Positions 46,599 through 60,143 of a stretch of 64,000 nucleotides of DNA are shown here, piece after piece. The DNA is from Leisingera thetidis. GTDB lineage: Bacteria > Pseudomonadota > Alphaproteobacteria > Rhodobacterales > Rhodobacteraceae. The translations under genes were made by a program, and so were the position numbers. The notes below the pieces were generated by a model that had not been told where the DNA came from, did no database searches, and saw only the letters and a list, made by a program, of their open reading frames with translations. Position 1 is the stretch's first letter. Each line of letters starts with the position of its first letter. The stretch is taken from the NCBI RefSeq assembly GCF_025857195.1, contig NZ_CP109787.1, positions 1,677,501 through 1,741,500 of the forward strand, given 5' to 3'.

Positions 46599-46886
46599 AT
46601 GTTTTTGAAGAAAGTCGACGGGCCGCGGGCAGTCACCCTGCCGGATGGCACCATCATGACCCGCGCGGATCTGCCGCCGGAAACCACCAAGCGCTGGGTG
46701 GCCTCGCGCAAAGCGGCGGTGGTGCGCGGGGTGCTCTACGGCCTTCTGCCGCAGAAAGAGGCGATGCGCCGCTATGGCCTCAGCGAGGAGGAGTTCCGCA
46801 GCTGGGTTGCCGCCGTGGCCGACCATGGCGAAGAGGCGCTGAAAACCACACGGCTCAAGAAATTCCGCGTCCCGGATGGAAAATAA
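46599..46886 (+). CDS. sciP: SciP-like DUF1153 inhibitor of CtrA
   Basis: SciP is a small helix-turn-helix protein that blocks CtrA-activated transcription in Caulobacter. The 95-residue product starts at ATG 46599 after a GAGGGAAG site. It shows KKVDGPRAVTLPDGTIMTRADLPP split near residue 20, the helical core TTKRWVASRKAAVVRGVL and the YGLSEEEFRSW recognition region. The frame runs upstream to 46371 but overlaps mnmA in antisense and has no ribosome site. It stands immediately upstream of ctrA on the same strand, which supports the functional pairing. Confidence 0.87.
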   Translation: MFLKKVDGPRAVTLPDGTIMTRADLPPETTKRWVASRKAAVVRGVLYGLLPQKEAMRRYGLSEEEFRSWVAAVADHGEEALKTTRLKKFRVPDGK

Positions 46887-46916
46887 CCTGGGCCGCCCTT
46901 GAGTTGCATTTCTAAA

Positions 46917-46963
46917 TTAACCATCATGGTAACGAGGCATTAACTTTTTTCCACCAAGGTTAA
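46917..46963 (+). promoter_or_regulatory. Three TTAA(C) half-sites upstream of ctrA, putative autoregulation region
   Basis: TTAACCAT at 46917-46924 is followed by an inverted partner ATGGTAA at 46926-46932, forming a near-palindrome. Further TTAAC copies start at 46940 and 46960. TTAACCAT is a recognised CtrA-type half-site in alphaproteobacteria. All lie within 90 bases of the ctrA start. Confidence 0.55.
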
Positions 46964-47003
46964 CGCGACCTGAGGGAAACAGTGTACAGGCGGAGAAAAA
47001 AAT

Positions 47004-47723
47004 ATGCGCATTCTTTTGGTTGAGGATGATCCGACCACAGCAAAAAGCATTGAGCTGATGCTCACCCATGCGAACCTGAACGTCTACACGACGGATTTGG
47101 GTGAGGAAGGGATCGATCTGGCCAAACTCTATGACTACGACCTGATCCTGCTGGATCTGGGGCTGCCGGATATGAACGGCCATGAGGTGCTGCGCCAGCT
47201 GCGCATGTCCCGCATCGAAACCCCCATTCTGATCCTGTCCGGTGCCGATGATACCGACAATAAAATCAAGGGCTTCGGCTTTGGCGCGGATGATTACCTG
47301 ACCAAGCCTTTCCACCGCGAGGAACTGGTGGCGCGGATCCATGCCATTATCCGCCGTTCCAAAGGCCATTCGCAGTCGATCATCAAGACCGGCAAGATTT
47401 CGGTCAACCTGGATGCCAAGACAGTCGAGGCGGAAGGCAAGGCGGTGCATCTGACCGGGAAGGAATACCAGATGCTGGAGCTTCTGTCCCTGCGCAAGGG
47501 CACCACGCTTACCAAGGAGATGTTCCTCAATCATCTTTACGGCGGCATGGACGAACCGGAACTGAAGATCATCGACGTCTTCATCTGCAAGTTGCGAAAG
47601 AAGCTCAGCAACGCGACAGGCGGCGAGAATTACATCGAGACCGTCTGGGGCCGCGGCTATGTGCTGCGCGATCCGCAGGAGGATCATCTGGCTGGCGGCC
47701 AGCGGCTGGCGGTCGGCGCCTGA
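47004..47723 (+). CDS. ctrA: Cell-cycle response regulator CtrA
   Basis: CtrA is the OmpR-type master regulator of cell cycle, motility and gene-transfer-agent production in alphaproteobacteria. The 239-residue protein has the receiver with acidic pocket E7-D8-D9, phospho-acceptor Asp51 ([13 protein letters not shown]) and Lys about 102 (TKPF). Its winged-helix DNA-binding domain contains [17 protein letters not shown] and ends with [10 protein letters not shown]...WGRGYVL. A GGAG site precedes the ATG. The C-terminus ends VGA, unlike the AA degron of Caulobacter CtrA. Confidence 0.96.
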   Translation: MRILLVEDDPTTAKSIELMLTHANLNVYTTDLGEEGIDLAKLYDYDLILLDLGLPDMNGHEVLRQLRMSRIETPILILSGADDTDNKIKGFGFGADDYLTKPFHREELVARIHAIIRRSKGHSQSIIKTGKISVNLDAKTVEAEGKAVHLTGKEYQMLELLSLRKGTTLTKEMFLNHLYGGMDEPELKIIDVFICKLRKKLSNATGGENYIETVWGRGYVLRDPQEDHLAGGQRLAVGA

Positions 47724-47771
47724 AAGACCAATGACCTGGGCGGCACGCGTACACGTGCCGCCGGTTGCAAG

Positions 47772-47796
47772 GACCTGCTTGATGGCGGGTCTTTTT
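47772..47796 (+). terminator. Terminator of ctrA
   Basis: GACCTGC (47772-47778) pairs with GCGGGTC (47785-47791), one G-T wobble, followed by TTTTT. A second hairpin without T run (GGCGGCACG 47739-47747 with CGTGCCGCC 47754-47762) precedes it. Confidence 0.7.
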
Positions 47797-47826
47797 GCCA
47801 TTCGGCGGACCGGACAGCCCTGCTGA

Positions 47827-52232
<4,406 letters not shown>

Positions 52233-52262
52233 CCCGCGTTCCGGCGGGTATCCCCCGGTGAT

Positions 52263-52297
52263 GTTCCACTCTGTTCGCAAATGTTCTCAAAAAGTTC
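52263..52297 (+). promoter_or_regulatory. LexA-type operator: four phased GTTC half-sites
   Basis: GTTC occurs at 52263, 52273, 52283 and 52294. The last pair (52283-52297) is GTTC-N7-GTTC, the alphaproteobacterial LexA box. The other spacings are N6, so the half-sites are on one face of the helix. TGTTCTCA (52282-52289) also has an exact inverted copy TGAGAACA at 52318-52325. Confidence 0.7.
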
Positions 52298-52380
52298 TTT
52301 ACAGGGCGGTCTGAAAATGAGAACAAAGGGGCAACAAAATTGCCAGAGAGCAACAAGACAGACTGGAGGAGGCCCGAGCC

Positions 52381-52503
52381 ATGATTGCACAGATCAAAAC
52401 CACCATTCAGAATGCCCATTCGACACTGCTGCAGGACGCCATTGGTGCGGCCTCTCTGATGGTGATGCTGGTGGCGGCGCTGCATCTTCCAGGGCTCCTG
52501 TAA
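52381..52503 (+). CDS. 40-residue membrane peptide, putative SOS-induced
   Basis: The ORF begins MIAQIKTTIQNAHSTLLQ and continues with a single hydrophobic helix (about residues 18-40) ending HLPGLL. A very strong GGAGGAGG site (52365-52372) lies 8 bases before the ATG. The LexA-type array starts about 118 bases upstream and a strong terminator stands at 52655, so it forms its own transcription unit. By analogy, Caulobacter makes tiny SOS-induced inner-membrane division inhibitors (SidA, DidA); no sequence homology is claimed. Confidence 0.65.
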   Translation: MIAQIKTTIQNAHSTLLQDAIGAASLMVMLVAALHLPGLL

Positions 52504-52654
52504 GCCGTTCCTTTTCCTGATTGCACTGCTGTGCCGGGCCGGCCCTTTCCTGTCCCGGACTGCTCAAGGGATCAACCGCCTGTCCCGATCCCCGAATGGA
52601 TTGCCTCAAGATCCAGCCTGGCCCGCCCGGGTCCCGCACAGCAGAGCATGCCTG

Positions 52655-52690
52655 CCGCCGCCATCCTGCCCGGATGCGCGGCGGTTTTTT
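52655..52690 (+). terminator. Strong terminator of the micropeptide unit
   Basis: CCGCCGC (52655-52661) pairs with GCGGCGG (52678-52684), with an inner ATCC/GGAT stem, followed by TTTTTT. It ends a transcript with about 150 bases of 3' untranslated RNA; the stretch 52504-52787 holds no further gene. Confidence 0.8.
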
Positions 52691-52787
52691 AGGTTCTGGG
52701 GCGCGGTGAGCGTCATCAGGCCGTGCAGAAGTGCAGGGCAGCTTAGGTTCGGCTAGGGAAGGGGGTGCGGAAACGCAACGCGCGCTG

Positions 52788-53240
52788 TCAGGCGCATTGC
52801 TCCTTGGCGGCGGTCTGCATCGCCTCCAGCGTTGCCTCCAGCGCCAGCATGATCGAGGCGTGGCGGTTCTTGAAGTCCCGTGCGGGCTGCAGCACTTCCA
52901 ACCCGTCAAAGGGAGCGTCTGGCACCGGGCCGCCCTGGGTCAGCATGGCCTTCAGCTGGTCGCGGGCGGTTTCAACCTCCGCCAGTGTGCGCCCGACCAC
53001 ATTGGCCCCGACGATCGCTGCCGAGGCTTGTCCCAGCGCACAGGCCTTCACGTCCTGGCCGAACCCGGTGATCCGGCCGTCCGCAGCGTTGATATCGACG
53101 GTGACTGTGGAGCCGCAGAGCGGCGAGCGCTTCTTGACGGTGGCATCCGGATCCGCAAGCCGCTCCAGATGCGGGATATCCGCAGCCAGCGCCAGAATGC
53201 GCGAGGAATACAGCTTGATCAGATCACTATCGCCAGACAT
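52788..53240 (-). CDS. NifU/IscU-like iron-sulfur scaffold protein
   Basis: The 150-residue protein has the NifU N-terminal fold with cysteines in RSPLCGSTVTVD and VKACALGQASAAI; a third Cys is the penultimate residue and not in the usual place. It may assemble or carry Fe-S clusters, possibly for the SUF pathway. The ATG at 53240 follows GGGAAAG; the frame to 53318 has no such site. It is divergent from hisI with 76 bases between. Confidence 0.8.
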   Translation of the reverse strand: MSGDSDLIKLYSSRILALAADIPHLERLADPDATVKKRSPLCGSTVTVDINAADGRITGFGQDVKACALGQASAAIVGANVVGRTLAEVETARDQLKAMLTQGGPVPDAPFDGLEVLQPARDFKNRHASIMLALEATLEAMQTAAKEQCA

Positions 53241-53316
53241 CGCTTTCCCGGTCTTTCCCATTTTGCTGGTTCCCCATACATAGGGAGCCGAACAGCAGAT
53301 GCAAAAGGTTTTTCCC

Positions 53317-53676
53317 ATGTCCTTTGATCCCGCCAGCCTGACCTATAATGACGCCGGGCTGATCCCCTGCATTGCGCAGGACGAAACCTCCGGCGAGGTG
53401 CTGATGATGGCCTGGATGAATGCCGATGCCGTCGCCCGTACGCTGGAGACCGGCCGGGTCACCTATTGGTCGCGCTCGCGCCAGGCGTTCTGGGTGAAGG
53501 GAGAGACCTCGGGCCATGTGCAGGAGCTGGCGGACCTGCGGGTCGATTGCGACCGCGACTGCCTGCTGGCGCTGGTGCGCCAGACCGGTGCGGCCTGCCA
53601 CACCAACCGTCGGACCTGTTTCTACACCGCGGTACGGGAGGAAGGCGAGGTCGAGCTGATGCAGCCGATGGGGTGA
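53317..53676 (+). CDS. hisI: Phosphoribosyl-AMP cyclohydrolase HisI
   Basis: HisI opens the purine ring of PR-AMP in histidine synthesis. The 119-residue product (from ATG 53317; ATG 53299 is also possible) shows MMAWMNADAV, YWSRSRQAFWVKGETSGH, and the metal-binding DCDRDCLL with the zinc cysteines in GAACHTNRRTCFY. No other his genes are adjacent. Confidence 0.94.
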   Translation: MSFDPASLTYNDAGLIPCIAQDETSGEVLMMAWMNADAVARTLETGRVTYWSRSRQAFWVKGETSGHVQELADLRVDCDRDCLLALVRQTGAACHTNRRTCFYTAVREEGEVELMQPMG

Positions 53677-53709
53677 TCGGATGACGGGGAGACGGCCCTG
53701 GCGGGCCGT

Positions 53710-53742
53710 GCCTCCGGCGGGGATATGTTCAGCCAGAAGAAG
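53710..53742 (+). repeat. Dispersed intergenic repeat, copy B
   Basis: GCCTCCGGCGGGGATATGTT through CCAGAAGAAG matches copy A (7411) and copy C (25981). It sits between hisI and gluQ and runs into the last codons of gluQ, so the repeat supplies the C-terminus of that protein. Confidence 0.5.
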
Positions 53743-54589
53743 CGGGCAAGCCCACGATTTTGCGGATGTCCCGCGGGGTGGCGCCCTCGGTGCGGTACTT
53801 GGCAATGGCGCGGGCGTCGTCGCGTTTGGCGAGGCGTTTGCCCGCATCGTCCCGGATCAGCCGGTGATGGTGGTAGACGGGCGTCGGCAGGTCCAGCAGG
53901 CTTTGCAGCAGCACGTGGATCTGCGTCGCCTCGAACAGGTCGGCGCCGCGCACCGCATGGCTGATGCCCTGGTCCGCGTCATCCACCACCACCGACAGGT
54001 GGTAGGAGCTGCCCATGCTGCGGCGCACCAGGATGATGTCGCCGACAGTTGAGATCAGCTGCTCCGGGTCCAGCTGGCGGGTGCCTGCGAAGCCCGGTCC
54101 GGTCTCGGTGAAACTGCGCAGCCGCGCGGCTTGGACGGCTTTCTCCATGTTCAGCCGGATCACGTCTTTGTCCGTTGCATCGGATGGCAGGCGGCCGCGG
54201 CAGATGCCGGGGTAGATGCGCCCGTCGGGGCCGAATTGCGGCACCCCTTCCTGCGGCGCGCCGGCGGCGGCCTCGATATCGGCGCGGTTGCAGCGGCAGG
54301 GGTAGGTGAGGCCCATTGCCGAAAGCTGACGCAGCGCGGCGCGGTAGCGGGGCATCCGGTCCGATTGGCGCATCACCGGCTGCGGCCAGGCGAGGCCCAG
54401 CCATTGCAGATCCTCATAGATCTGCACCTCCCAGGCGGGCCGGGCGCGGGACTGGTCGATATCCTCGATGCGCAGCAGGAAGCGGCCGTCCTTGGCCATG
54501 GCCATATCATGCGCCAGCAGTGCGGAATAGGCGTGGCCAAGGTGCAGCGGTCCGGTTGGCGAGGGCGCGAAACGTGTGGTGAATGTCAC
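53729..54589 (-). CDS. gluQ: Glutamyl-Q tRNA(Asp) synthetase GluQ-RS
   Basis: GluQ-RS attaches glutamate to queuosine 34 of tRNA-Asp. The 286-residue enzyme is a GluRS catalytic core without anticodon domain: FAPSPTGPLHLGHAYSAL (HIGH-like), LRIEDIDQSRARP, zinc cysteines in YPCRCNRAD and YPGICRGR, and the KRLAKR (KMSKS-like) motif. It overlaps the upstream methyltransferase gene by four bases. Confidence 0.94.
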   Translation of the reverse strand: MTFTTRFAPSPTGPLHLGHAYSALLAHDMAMAKDGRFLLRIEDIDQSRARPAWEVQIYEDLQWLGLAWPQPVMRQSDRMPRYRAALRQLSAMGLTYPCRCNRADIEAAAGAPQEGVPQFGPDGRIYPGICRGRLPSDATDKDVIRLNMEKAVQAARLRSFTETGPGFAGTRQLDPEQLISTVGDIILVRRSMGSSYHLSVVVDDADQGISHAVRGADLFEATQIHVLLQSLLDLPTPVYHHHRLIRDDAGKRLAKRDDARAIAKYRTEGATPRDIRKIVGLPASSG

Positions 54590-55200
54590 GCTTTCTCAAT
54601 TACATAGACGGTGGACTTGAGGTTGATGCCGGGCAGGTGGTCGCCGTATTCCCTGAACAGCAGCCGTGCGGCCGAACAGTCCAGCCAGTCATTGAGCTTG
54701 CCGGTATAGGCGCGGTCCTCCAGCGCGTGGTCGTTGTAGGAGAAGGCAAACAGACCTTTGCGGTCCAAGGCGCGCATGATCACGTCGAAAGTCGCGGGCG
54801 GTGCCGCGCCCTTGGTCAGCAGCCCGCAGCCGACGATGGCGCGGTAGCTGCCAGGTTTCACCGGGGCCTTGTCGGCGACATCCAGCTGCGTCAGCTGCCG
54901 GTAGGCGCCCTTGGCGCGGGCTTGGGCCAGCATCTCGGGCGAAGGTTCCAGCCCGTCCACCACGTTGAATCCGGCGGCCCGCAGCGCCAGGCCGGAGAGG
55001 CCGGTGCCGCAGCCGAAGTCGAGGACGGGCGTTTCGGCTTCCGGCAGGTATTTCCACAGCGCCGCAGCAATCCGCCCCGGCGTTGCATAGCCGTTTTCCG
55101 CAATTTCCGCGTCATAGGTGGCGGCCCAGCTGTCATAGTGCTTGCGGGTCGCCTCCGGGCCTTCAATCCCGTAGGATTTATCGAGAAATTTGTTGCTCAT
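54586..55200 (-). CDS. Class I SAM-dependent methyltransferase
   Basis: The 204-residue protein has the SAM-binding motif VLDFGCGTGLSGLAL (about 59-73) and motif II acidic residue region VVDGLEPSPEMLAQA. The N-terminal HYDSWAATYD pattern is seen in the METTL27-like group. Substrate unknown. The start ATG at 55200 is 33 bases after trmFO ends and its 3' end overlaps gluQ, so a tRNA-linked operon trmFO-methyltransferase-gluQ is likely. Confidence 0.85.
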   Translation of the reverse strand: MSNKFLDKSYGIEGPEATRKHYDSWAATYDAEIAENGYATPGRIAAALWKYLPEAETPVLDFGCGTGLSGLALRAAGFNVVDGLEPSPEMLAQARAKGAYRQLTQLDVADKAPVKPGSYRAIVGCGLLTKGAAPPATFDVIMRALDRKGLFAFSYNDHALEDRAYTGKLNDWLDCSAARLLFREYGDHLPGINLKSTVYVIEKA

Positions 55201-55233
55201 GGGATAATCCTAGACCCGCGGTTTGCGCAGCGT

Positions 55234-56589
55234 CTAGGGAAATTTGCTGAGCCACTCCTGCCAGGCTTCCTTGGCGCGGTCTGTGTAGGCCTTGTAGCGG
55301 TCCTTGCGGCCGCGGCGGCCGCCCTTGAGGCCATCCACAGGGCGGAACAGGCCGAAGTTCACGTTCATCGGCTGGAAGGTCTTGGCCTCGGCGCCGCCGG
55401 TGATGTGGTGGATCAGCGCGCCCATGGCGCTGTCCTGCGGCACCGGGGCGAGGTCCTGCCCGAGGATTTCCGCCGCCGCCAGACGCCCTGCCAGCAGGCC
55501 CATGGCGGCGCTTTCGACATAGCCCTCGACGCCGGTGATCTGGCCGGCAAAGCGGATGTTAGGCTTTGATTTCAGCCGCATCTGCGCATCCAGAAGGGTG
55601 GGTGAATTGATGAATGTGTTGCGGTGGATGCCGCCAAGCCGGGCAAAGCTGGCGTTCTCCAGCCCCGGAATCATCCGGAACACCTCTGTCTGGGCGCCGT
55701 ATTTCATCTTGGTCTGGAAACCGACAATGTTGAACAGCGTTCCCAGCGCGTTGTCGCGGCGCAACTGCACCACCGCATGGGCCTTGACCTCAGGCTGATG
55801 CGGATTGGTGAGGCCCACCGGCTTCATCGGCCCGTGGCGCAGGGTTTCGCGGCCGCGCTCGGCCATCACCTCGATCGGCAGGCAGCCGTCGAAATAACCG
55901 GCGGTTTCGCCCTCGTGAAACTCGGTTTTGTCAGCAGACAATAACGCGTCGATGAAGGCCTCGTACTGGTCCTTGTCCATCGGGCAGTTGAGGTAGGCGG
56001 TGCGCTCTTCCTCGGTTTCGCCCTTGTCATAGCGTGACTGCATCCAGGCCTGCGACATGTCGATGCTTTCCGCATAAACAATCGGCGCGATGGCATCGAA
56101 AAACGCCAGCGCCTCGGCGCCGGTTTCGGCTTGGATCGCCTTGCCCAGCTCCGGCGACGTCAGCGGGCCGGTGGCAAAGATCCAGTGGCCGTCCGCGGGC
56201 AGTTGGGTGATTTCCTCATATGAGACCGTGACATTCGGATGCGCCTTCAGCTTGGCGGTCACGGTTTCGGCAAAGGGCTCGCGGTCCACCGCCAGGGCGC
56301 CGCCGGCGGGCAGCCGGTGCTCATCCGCAGTCGCCATGATCAGCCCGTTTGCGGCGCGCATTTCCCAGTGCAGCAGGCCGACGGCGTTCTGCTCGTCATC
56401 ATCCGAGCGGAAGGAATTGGAGCAGACCATCTCGCCCAGGTTGCCGGTCTGATGGGCAAAGGTCTCCACCTTGGGGCGCATTTCGTGGATCACCACCGAT
56501 ACGCCCATGTTTGCCGCTTGCCAGGCCGCTTCGGACCCGGCCATGCCGCCGCCCACGATATGCAATGTCTGTGCCGAATGATCTGTCAT
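55234..56589 (-). CDS. trmFO: Folate-dependent tRNA m5U54 methyltransferase TrmFO
   Basis: TrmFO makes ribothymidine 54 in the T-loop using methylene-THF and FADH2. The 451-residue protein starts at ATG 56589 and shows the FAD motif [25 protein letters not shown] (catalytic Cys), and the C-terminal [17 protein letters not shown]. TrmFO replaces TrmA in alphaproteobacteria and Firmicutes. The long frame to 56829 lacks coding character upstream. Confidence 0.95.
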   Translation of the reverse strand: MTDHSAQTLHIVGGGMAGSEAAWQAANMGVSVVIHEMRPKVETFAHQTGNLGEMVCSNSFRSDDDEQNAVGLLHWEMRAANGLIMATADEHRLPAGGALAVDREPFAETVTAKLKAHPNVTVSYEEITQLPADGHWIFATGPLTSPELGKAIQAETGAEALAFFDAIAPIVYAESIDMSQAWMQSRYDKGETEEERTAYLNCPMDKDQYEAFIDALLSADKTEFHEGETAGYFDGCLPIEVMAERGRETLRHGPMKPVGLTNPHQPEVKAHAVVQLRRDNALGTLFNIVGFQTKMKYGAQTEVFRMIPGLENASFARLGGIHRNTFINSPTLLDAQMRLKSKPNIRFAGQITGVEGYVESAAMGLLAGRLAAAEILGQDLAPVPQDSAMGALIHHITGGAEAKTFQPMNVNFGLFRPVDGLKGGRRGRKDRYKAYTDRAKEAWQEWLSKFP

Positions 56590-56949
56590 GCCCGCCACAT
56601 AGGGCAGGGGGAGAGCCGGTGCAACAGGCTTGGCGGTCCAAGGCCGGCCGCAGAGCTGCCGCAATTCCGACGGCGCTGGCCAGGTCGGTGCGGTCTGTCC
56701 GGGGAGGAGGGGAATTTGGGGCCGCCGCTGCGGGAATGATCGACCGGTGAGAGAGAACCGGTTGGAGGGACCCTTCCGCAGCCGCGGCCCAAATTGTGCA
56801 GGCTCTCGGCCTTGCCCAATCTTTGCCATCTTTCCGCCCTTATTGAAAGGCGTTTGACCGGCGTCTTAAGGAAACAATAAATCCCGATTGGTAAACAAAG
56901 CCTAAAATTTTCGGAAAATTCCGGCGGCAGCCGGAAATTTTCTGCCGTC
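56590..56949. other. Intergenic region between trmFO and enoyl-CoA hydratase
   Basis: No gene is supported in these 360 bases. The part next to trmFO is GC-rich and includes its promoter; the part near 56870-56945 is AT-rich and ends in the terminator at 56913. Confidence 0.45.
56913..56942 (-). terminator. Terminator of the enoyl-CoA hydratase gene
   Basis: TTCCGGC pairs with GCCGGAA across four bases. Flanking AAAA/TTTT extends the stem, and on the minus strand a T-rich tail follows. Confidence 0.7.
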
Positions 56950-57738
56950 TCAGCTTTCCTGCCAATCGGGGGCGCGTTTTTCGATGAAAGCGGCCATGCC
57001 TTCGATGGTGTCGCGGTACATCAGATTCTCGACGATCACCCCGCTGGTGTAGGCATAGGCCTGATCCAGCGACATTTGCAGCTGCTCATAAAACGCCTGT
57101 TTGCCGATCTTCACCGCGGACCCCAGTTTCGACGCGATGGTTTCGGCCAGCCGGTTGGTTTCCGGCTCCAGTTGGTCCAGCGGCACGGCGCGGTTGGCCA
57201 GCCCCAGCTCCACCGCGCGGGCGGCGTCGATGAACTCGCCGGTGGTCAGCAGCTCAAACGCCTGTTTGCGCGGGATGTTGCGCGACAGCGCCACCATCGG
57301 GGTGGAGCAAAAGAGGCCGATATTGACGCCATTGACGCCAAACTTGGTGCCCTCTGCCGCCACCGCCAGATCGCAGGAGGCCACCAGCTGGCAGCCCGCC
57401 GCCGTGGCGATGCCGTGGACCTGGGCAATCACCGGCTGGGGCAGGGACTGCAGCCCCGTCATCACGCTGGTGCAGCGGGCAAAGAGATCCTGGAAATAGG
57501 CCTTGCCGCCGTCCTCCGCGTTGCGGCCCGCAGTCATCTGTTTGATGTCATGACCGGCACAGAAGCCTTTGCCGGTGCCGGACAGGATCACCACCTTTAT
57601 GCTGCTGTCTTCGCGCAAGGATTCGATCTGTTCCTGCAGCGCCGCCAGCATTTCGTCCGACAGGGCGTTCAGCTTTTCCGGCGTGTTCATGGTCAGCCGG
57701 GCAATTGCCCCCGTGTCGCAACGTTCCAGAATTGCCAT
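56950..57738 (-). CDS. Enoyl-CoA hydratase/isomerase family protein (ECHDC3-like)
   Basis: The 262-residue crotonase-fold protein has the oxyanion-hole segments FCAGHDIKQM (about 59-68) and HGIATAAGCQLVASCDLAVA (about 108-127). The second catalytic glutamate position of true hydratases is not obvious (FGVNGVNIGLFCSTP). This suggests the ECHDC3/PhaA-like subgroup with uncertain reaction. It is divergent from a hotdog thioesterase (58-base gap). Confidence 0.82.
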   Translation of the reverse strand: MAILERCDTGAIARLTMNTPEKLNALSDEMLAALQEQIESLREDSSIKVVILSGTGKGFCAGHDIKQMTAGRNAEDGGKAYFQDLFARCTSVMTGLQSLPQPVIAQVHGIATAAGCQLVASCDLAVAAEGTKFGVNGVNIGLFCSTPMVALSRNIPRKQAFELLTTGEFIDAARAVELGLANRAVPLDQLEPETNRLAETIASKLGSAVKIGKQAFYEQLQMSLDQAYAYTSGVIVENLMYRDTIEGMAAFIEKRAPDWQES

Positions 57739-57796
57739 CTTGCTCTCCTATCAAGGGTTGCGGCAACTCTAGTCAGCGCGAAGGGAAAGGAAAAGC

Positions 57797-58219
57797 ATGG
57801 CACTGGCATTTGATGTCGCAGGTCTGACGGACTATCTGCACGAGATCTTTCCGCAGGTGAAGGATGATTTTGCCATCGACGCGATGGATGAGCAGGGCCT
57901 GCGGATGCGCCTGCTGACGGCGGAACGGCACCTGCGGCCGGGTGGAACGGTATCGGGGCCGTCGATGTTCGCGCTGGCCGACTGCGCGATCTATGCGCTG
58001 ATCCTGTCACGGCTGGGGCGCGAGGCGCTGGCGGTGACCACAAATTGCTCGCTCGACTTCATGCGAAAACCCGTGGCGGGGGCGGATGTGATCGCCGAGG
58101 CGCGGCTGCTGAAGCTGGGCCGGGTTCTGGCGGTGGCCGATGTGCTGATGTATTCCGAGGGGCAGGACGCGCCGGTGGCGCGGGCCTCGATGACCTATTC
58201 CATTCCGCCCGGGCGTTAA
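57797..58219 (+). CDS. PaaI-type hotdog thioesterase
   Basis: The 140-residue protein carries the 4HBT fold: RPGGTVSGPSMFALADCAIYAL, with the acidic Asp in the helix, TTNCSLDFMRKP, and LGRVLAVADVLMYSEG. It probably hydrolyses acyl- or aryl-CoA. The stop codon shares bases with the psd stop on the other strand. Confidence 0.82.
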   Translation: MALAFDVAGLTDYLHEIFPQVKDDFAIDAMDEQGLRMRLLTAERHLRPGGTVSGPSMFALADCAIYALILSRLGREALAVTTNCSLDFMRKPVAGADVIAEARLLKLGRVLAVADVLMYSEGQDAPVARASMTYSIPPGR

Positions 58220-59118
58220 AGCGCGGTGGCCAGCGGCTGGCCAACCTTCACCAGTGTTTCCCGGCCCTTGGCGCTGTTTTCCATGAGATCATCGGCAAAG
58301 CGGATCTTACCCGGCTCGAACACCACCACCACGGTGGAGCCGCCGAACTTGAAGTAGCCCTTTTCGTCCATTTTCTGCACCGCGCCTGTCGTGCGGGTGT
58401 TGATGATGCTGCCGACGCCAAAGGCCCCGACTTCGACAAAACAATAGGTGCCTAGCGTTTCGGTCTCAACCAGCGTCCAGCTGCGTTTGTTTTCCCCGAA
58501 AACGTCCGGCCCGGCCCCCAGCGCAATCGGGTTGACCGAATGCAGCGCACCGGGAATGTCCTGCGCCGCGATGATCCGGCCGGCGGCAGGGAAGTGGTAG
58601 CGGTGGTAGTCCGCCGGACACAGCCGCGCGATGGCCAGCGCGCCGCCAACGAACCGCTCCGCAATCCCCGGCAGCATGGTGCACACCGACATCGGATGCC
58701 CTTTGACCGGCACAAAAGTGTCTTCTGCAAGCTCCGGGAACACCAGCACCCGGCCATCGGCAGGGGAGACGATCTCATGCGGATCGGCGCTGAAGGGGCG
58801 CACTTCGGGTTTCAGATGGCGGACAAAGAAGTCATTGAAACAGGAGAAACTCTCAGTGTCGGCAGACGCTTCGGACATGTCGATGGACAGGTCTTCGATC
58901 ACTGCCTTGATCTTGCCCTTGGACAGCCGCGAGTCGAACCAGGCGCCCATCAGCCGGCTGATCAGGGAAGAGTGGAACAGCAGTTTCTCGATGGGCCGCG
59001 CGCTGGCGTTCTGATAGGCCCAGCGGATCCACTTTTCGCCCAGCACCGCCTCTTCGAAAGTCTTGCCGGTGTCGCGGTCAACAACAAGGATGGGGTCGCG
59101 CTGCATCAGTTCCGCCAT
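58216..59118 (-). CDS. psd: Phosphatidylserine decarboxylase (GGST-type)
   Basis: Psd decarboxylates phosphatidylserine to phosphatidylethanolamine. The 300-residue proenzyme shows CFNDFFVRHLKP, SPADGRVLVFP, LCPADYHRYHFP and the autocatalytic pyruvoyl site FKFGGSTVVVVFE near the C-terminus; the Ser in GGST becomes the cofactor. The GGST form and length place it with the Clostridium/type II group, not the short rhizobial type. ATG 59118 (MAELMQRD) is preferred over the longer frame to 59205. No pss gene is adjacent. Confidence 0.92.
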   Translation of the reverse strand: MAELMQRDPILVVDRDTGKTFEEAVLGEKWIRWAYQNASARPIEKLLFHSSLISRLMGAWFDSRLSKGKIKAVIEDLSIDMSEASADTESFSCFNDFFVRHLKPEVRPFSADPHEIVSPADGRVLVFPELAEDTFVPVKGHPMSVCTMLPGIAERFVGGALAIARLCPADYHRYHFPAAGRIIAAQDIPGALHSVNPIALGAGPDVFGENKRSWTLVETETLGTYCFVEVGAFGVGSIINTRTTGAVQKMDEKGYFKFGGSTVVVVFEPGKIRFADDLMENSAKGRETLVKVGQPLATAL

Positions 59119-59254
59119 GTCTGATTTCGTCCCGCTGCGCCTAGCAAAGCGCGGAGCCCGCGCCAAGAGCGGAAATGACCTGCAACAGCGGGGGTGGCCT
59201 TGCACACCTGGAAGCGCACACAGTGCTGCCCGGCGGGAAGCAGATTGCAGACAT

Positions 59255-59277
59255 GAAAAAGGGGGCCGCGGCCCCCT
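59255..59277 (-). terminator. Terminator of speE
   Basis: GGGGGC (59261-59266) pairs with GCCCCC (59271-59276) across CGCG, followed by TTTTT on the minus strand. Confidence 0.8.
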
Positions 59278-59291
59278 GTCCCGGCTGTTCC

Positions 59292-60139
<848 letters not shown>

Positions 60140-60143
<4 letters not shown>

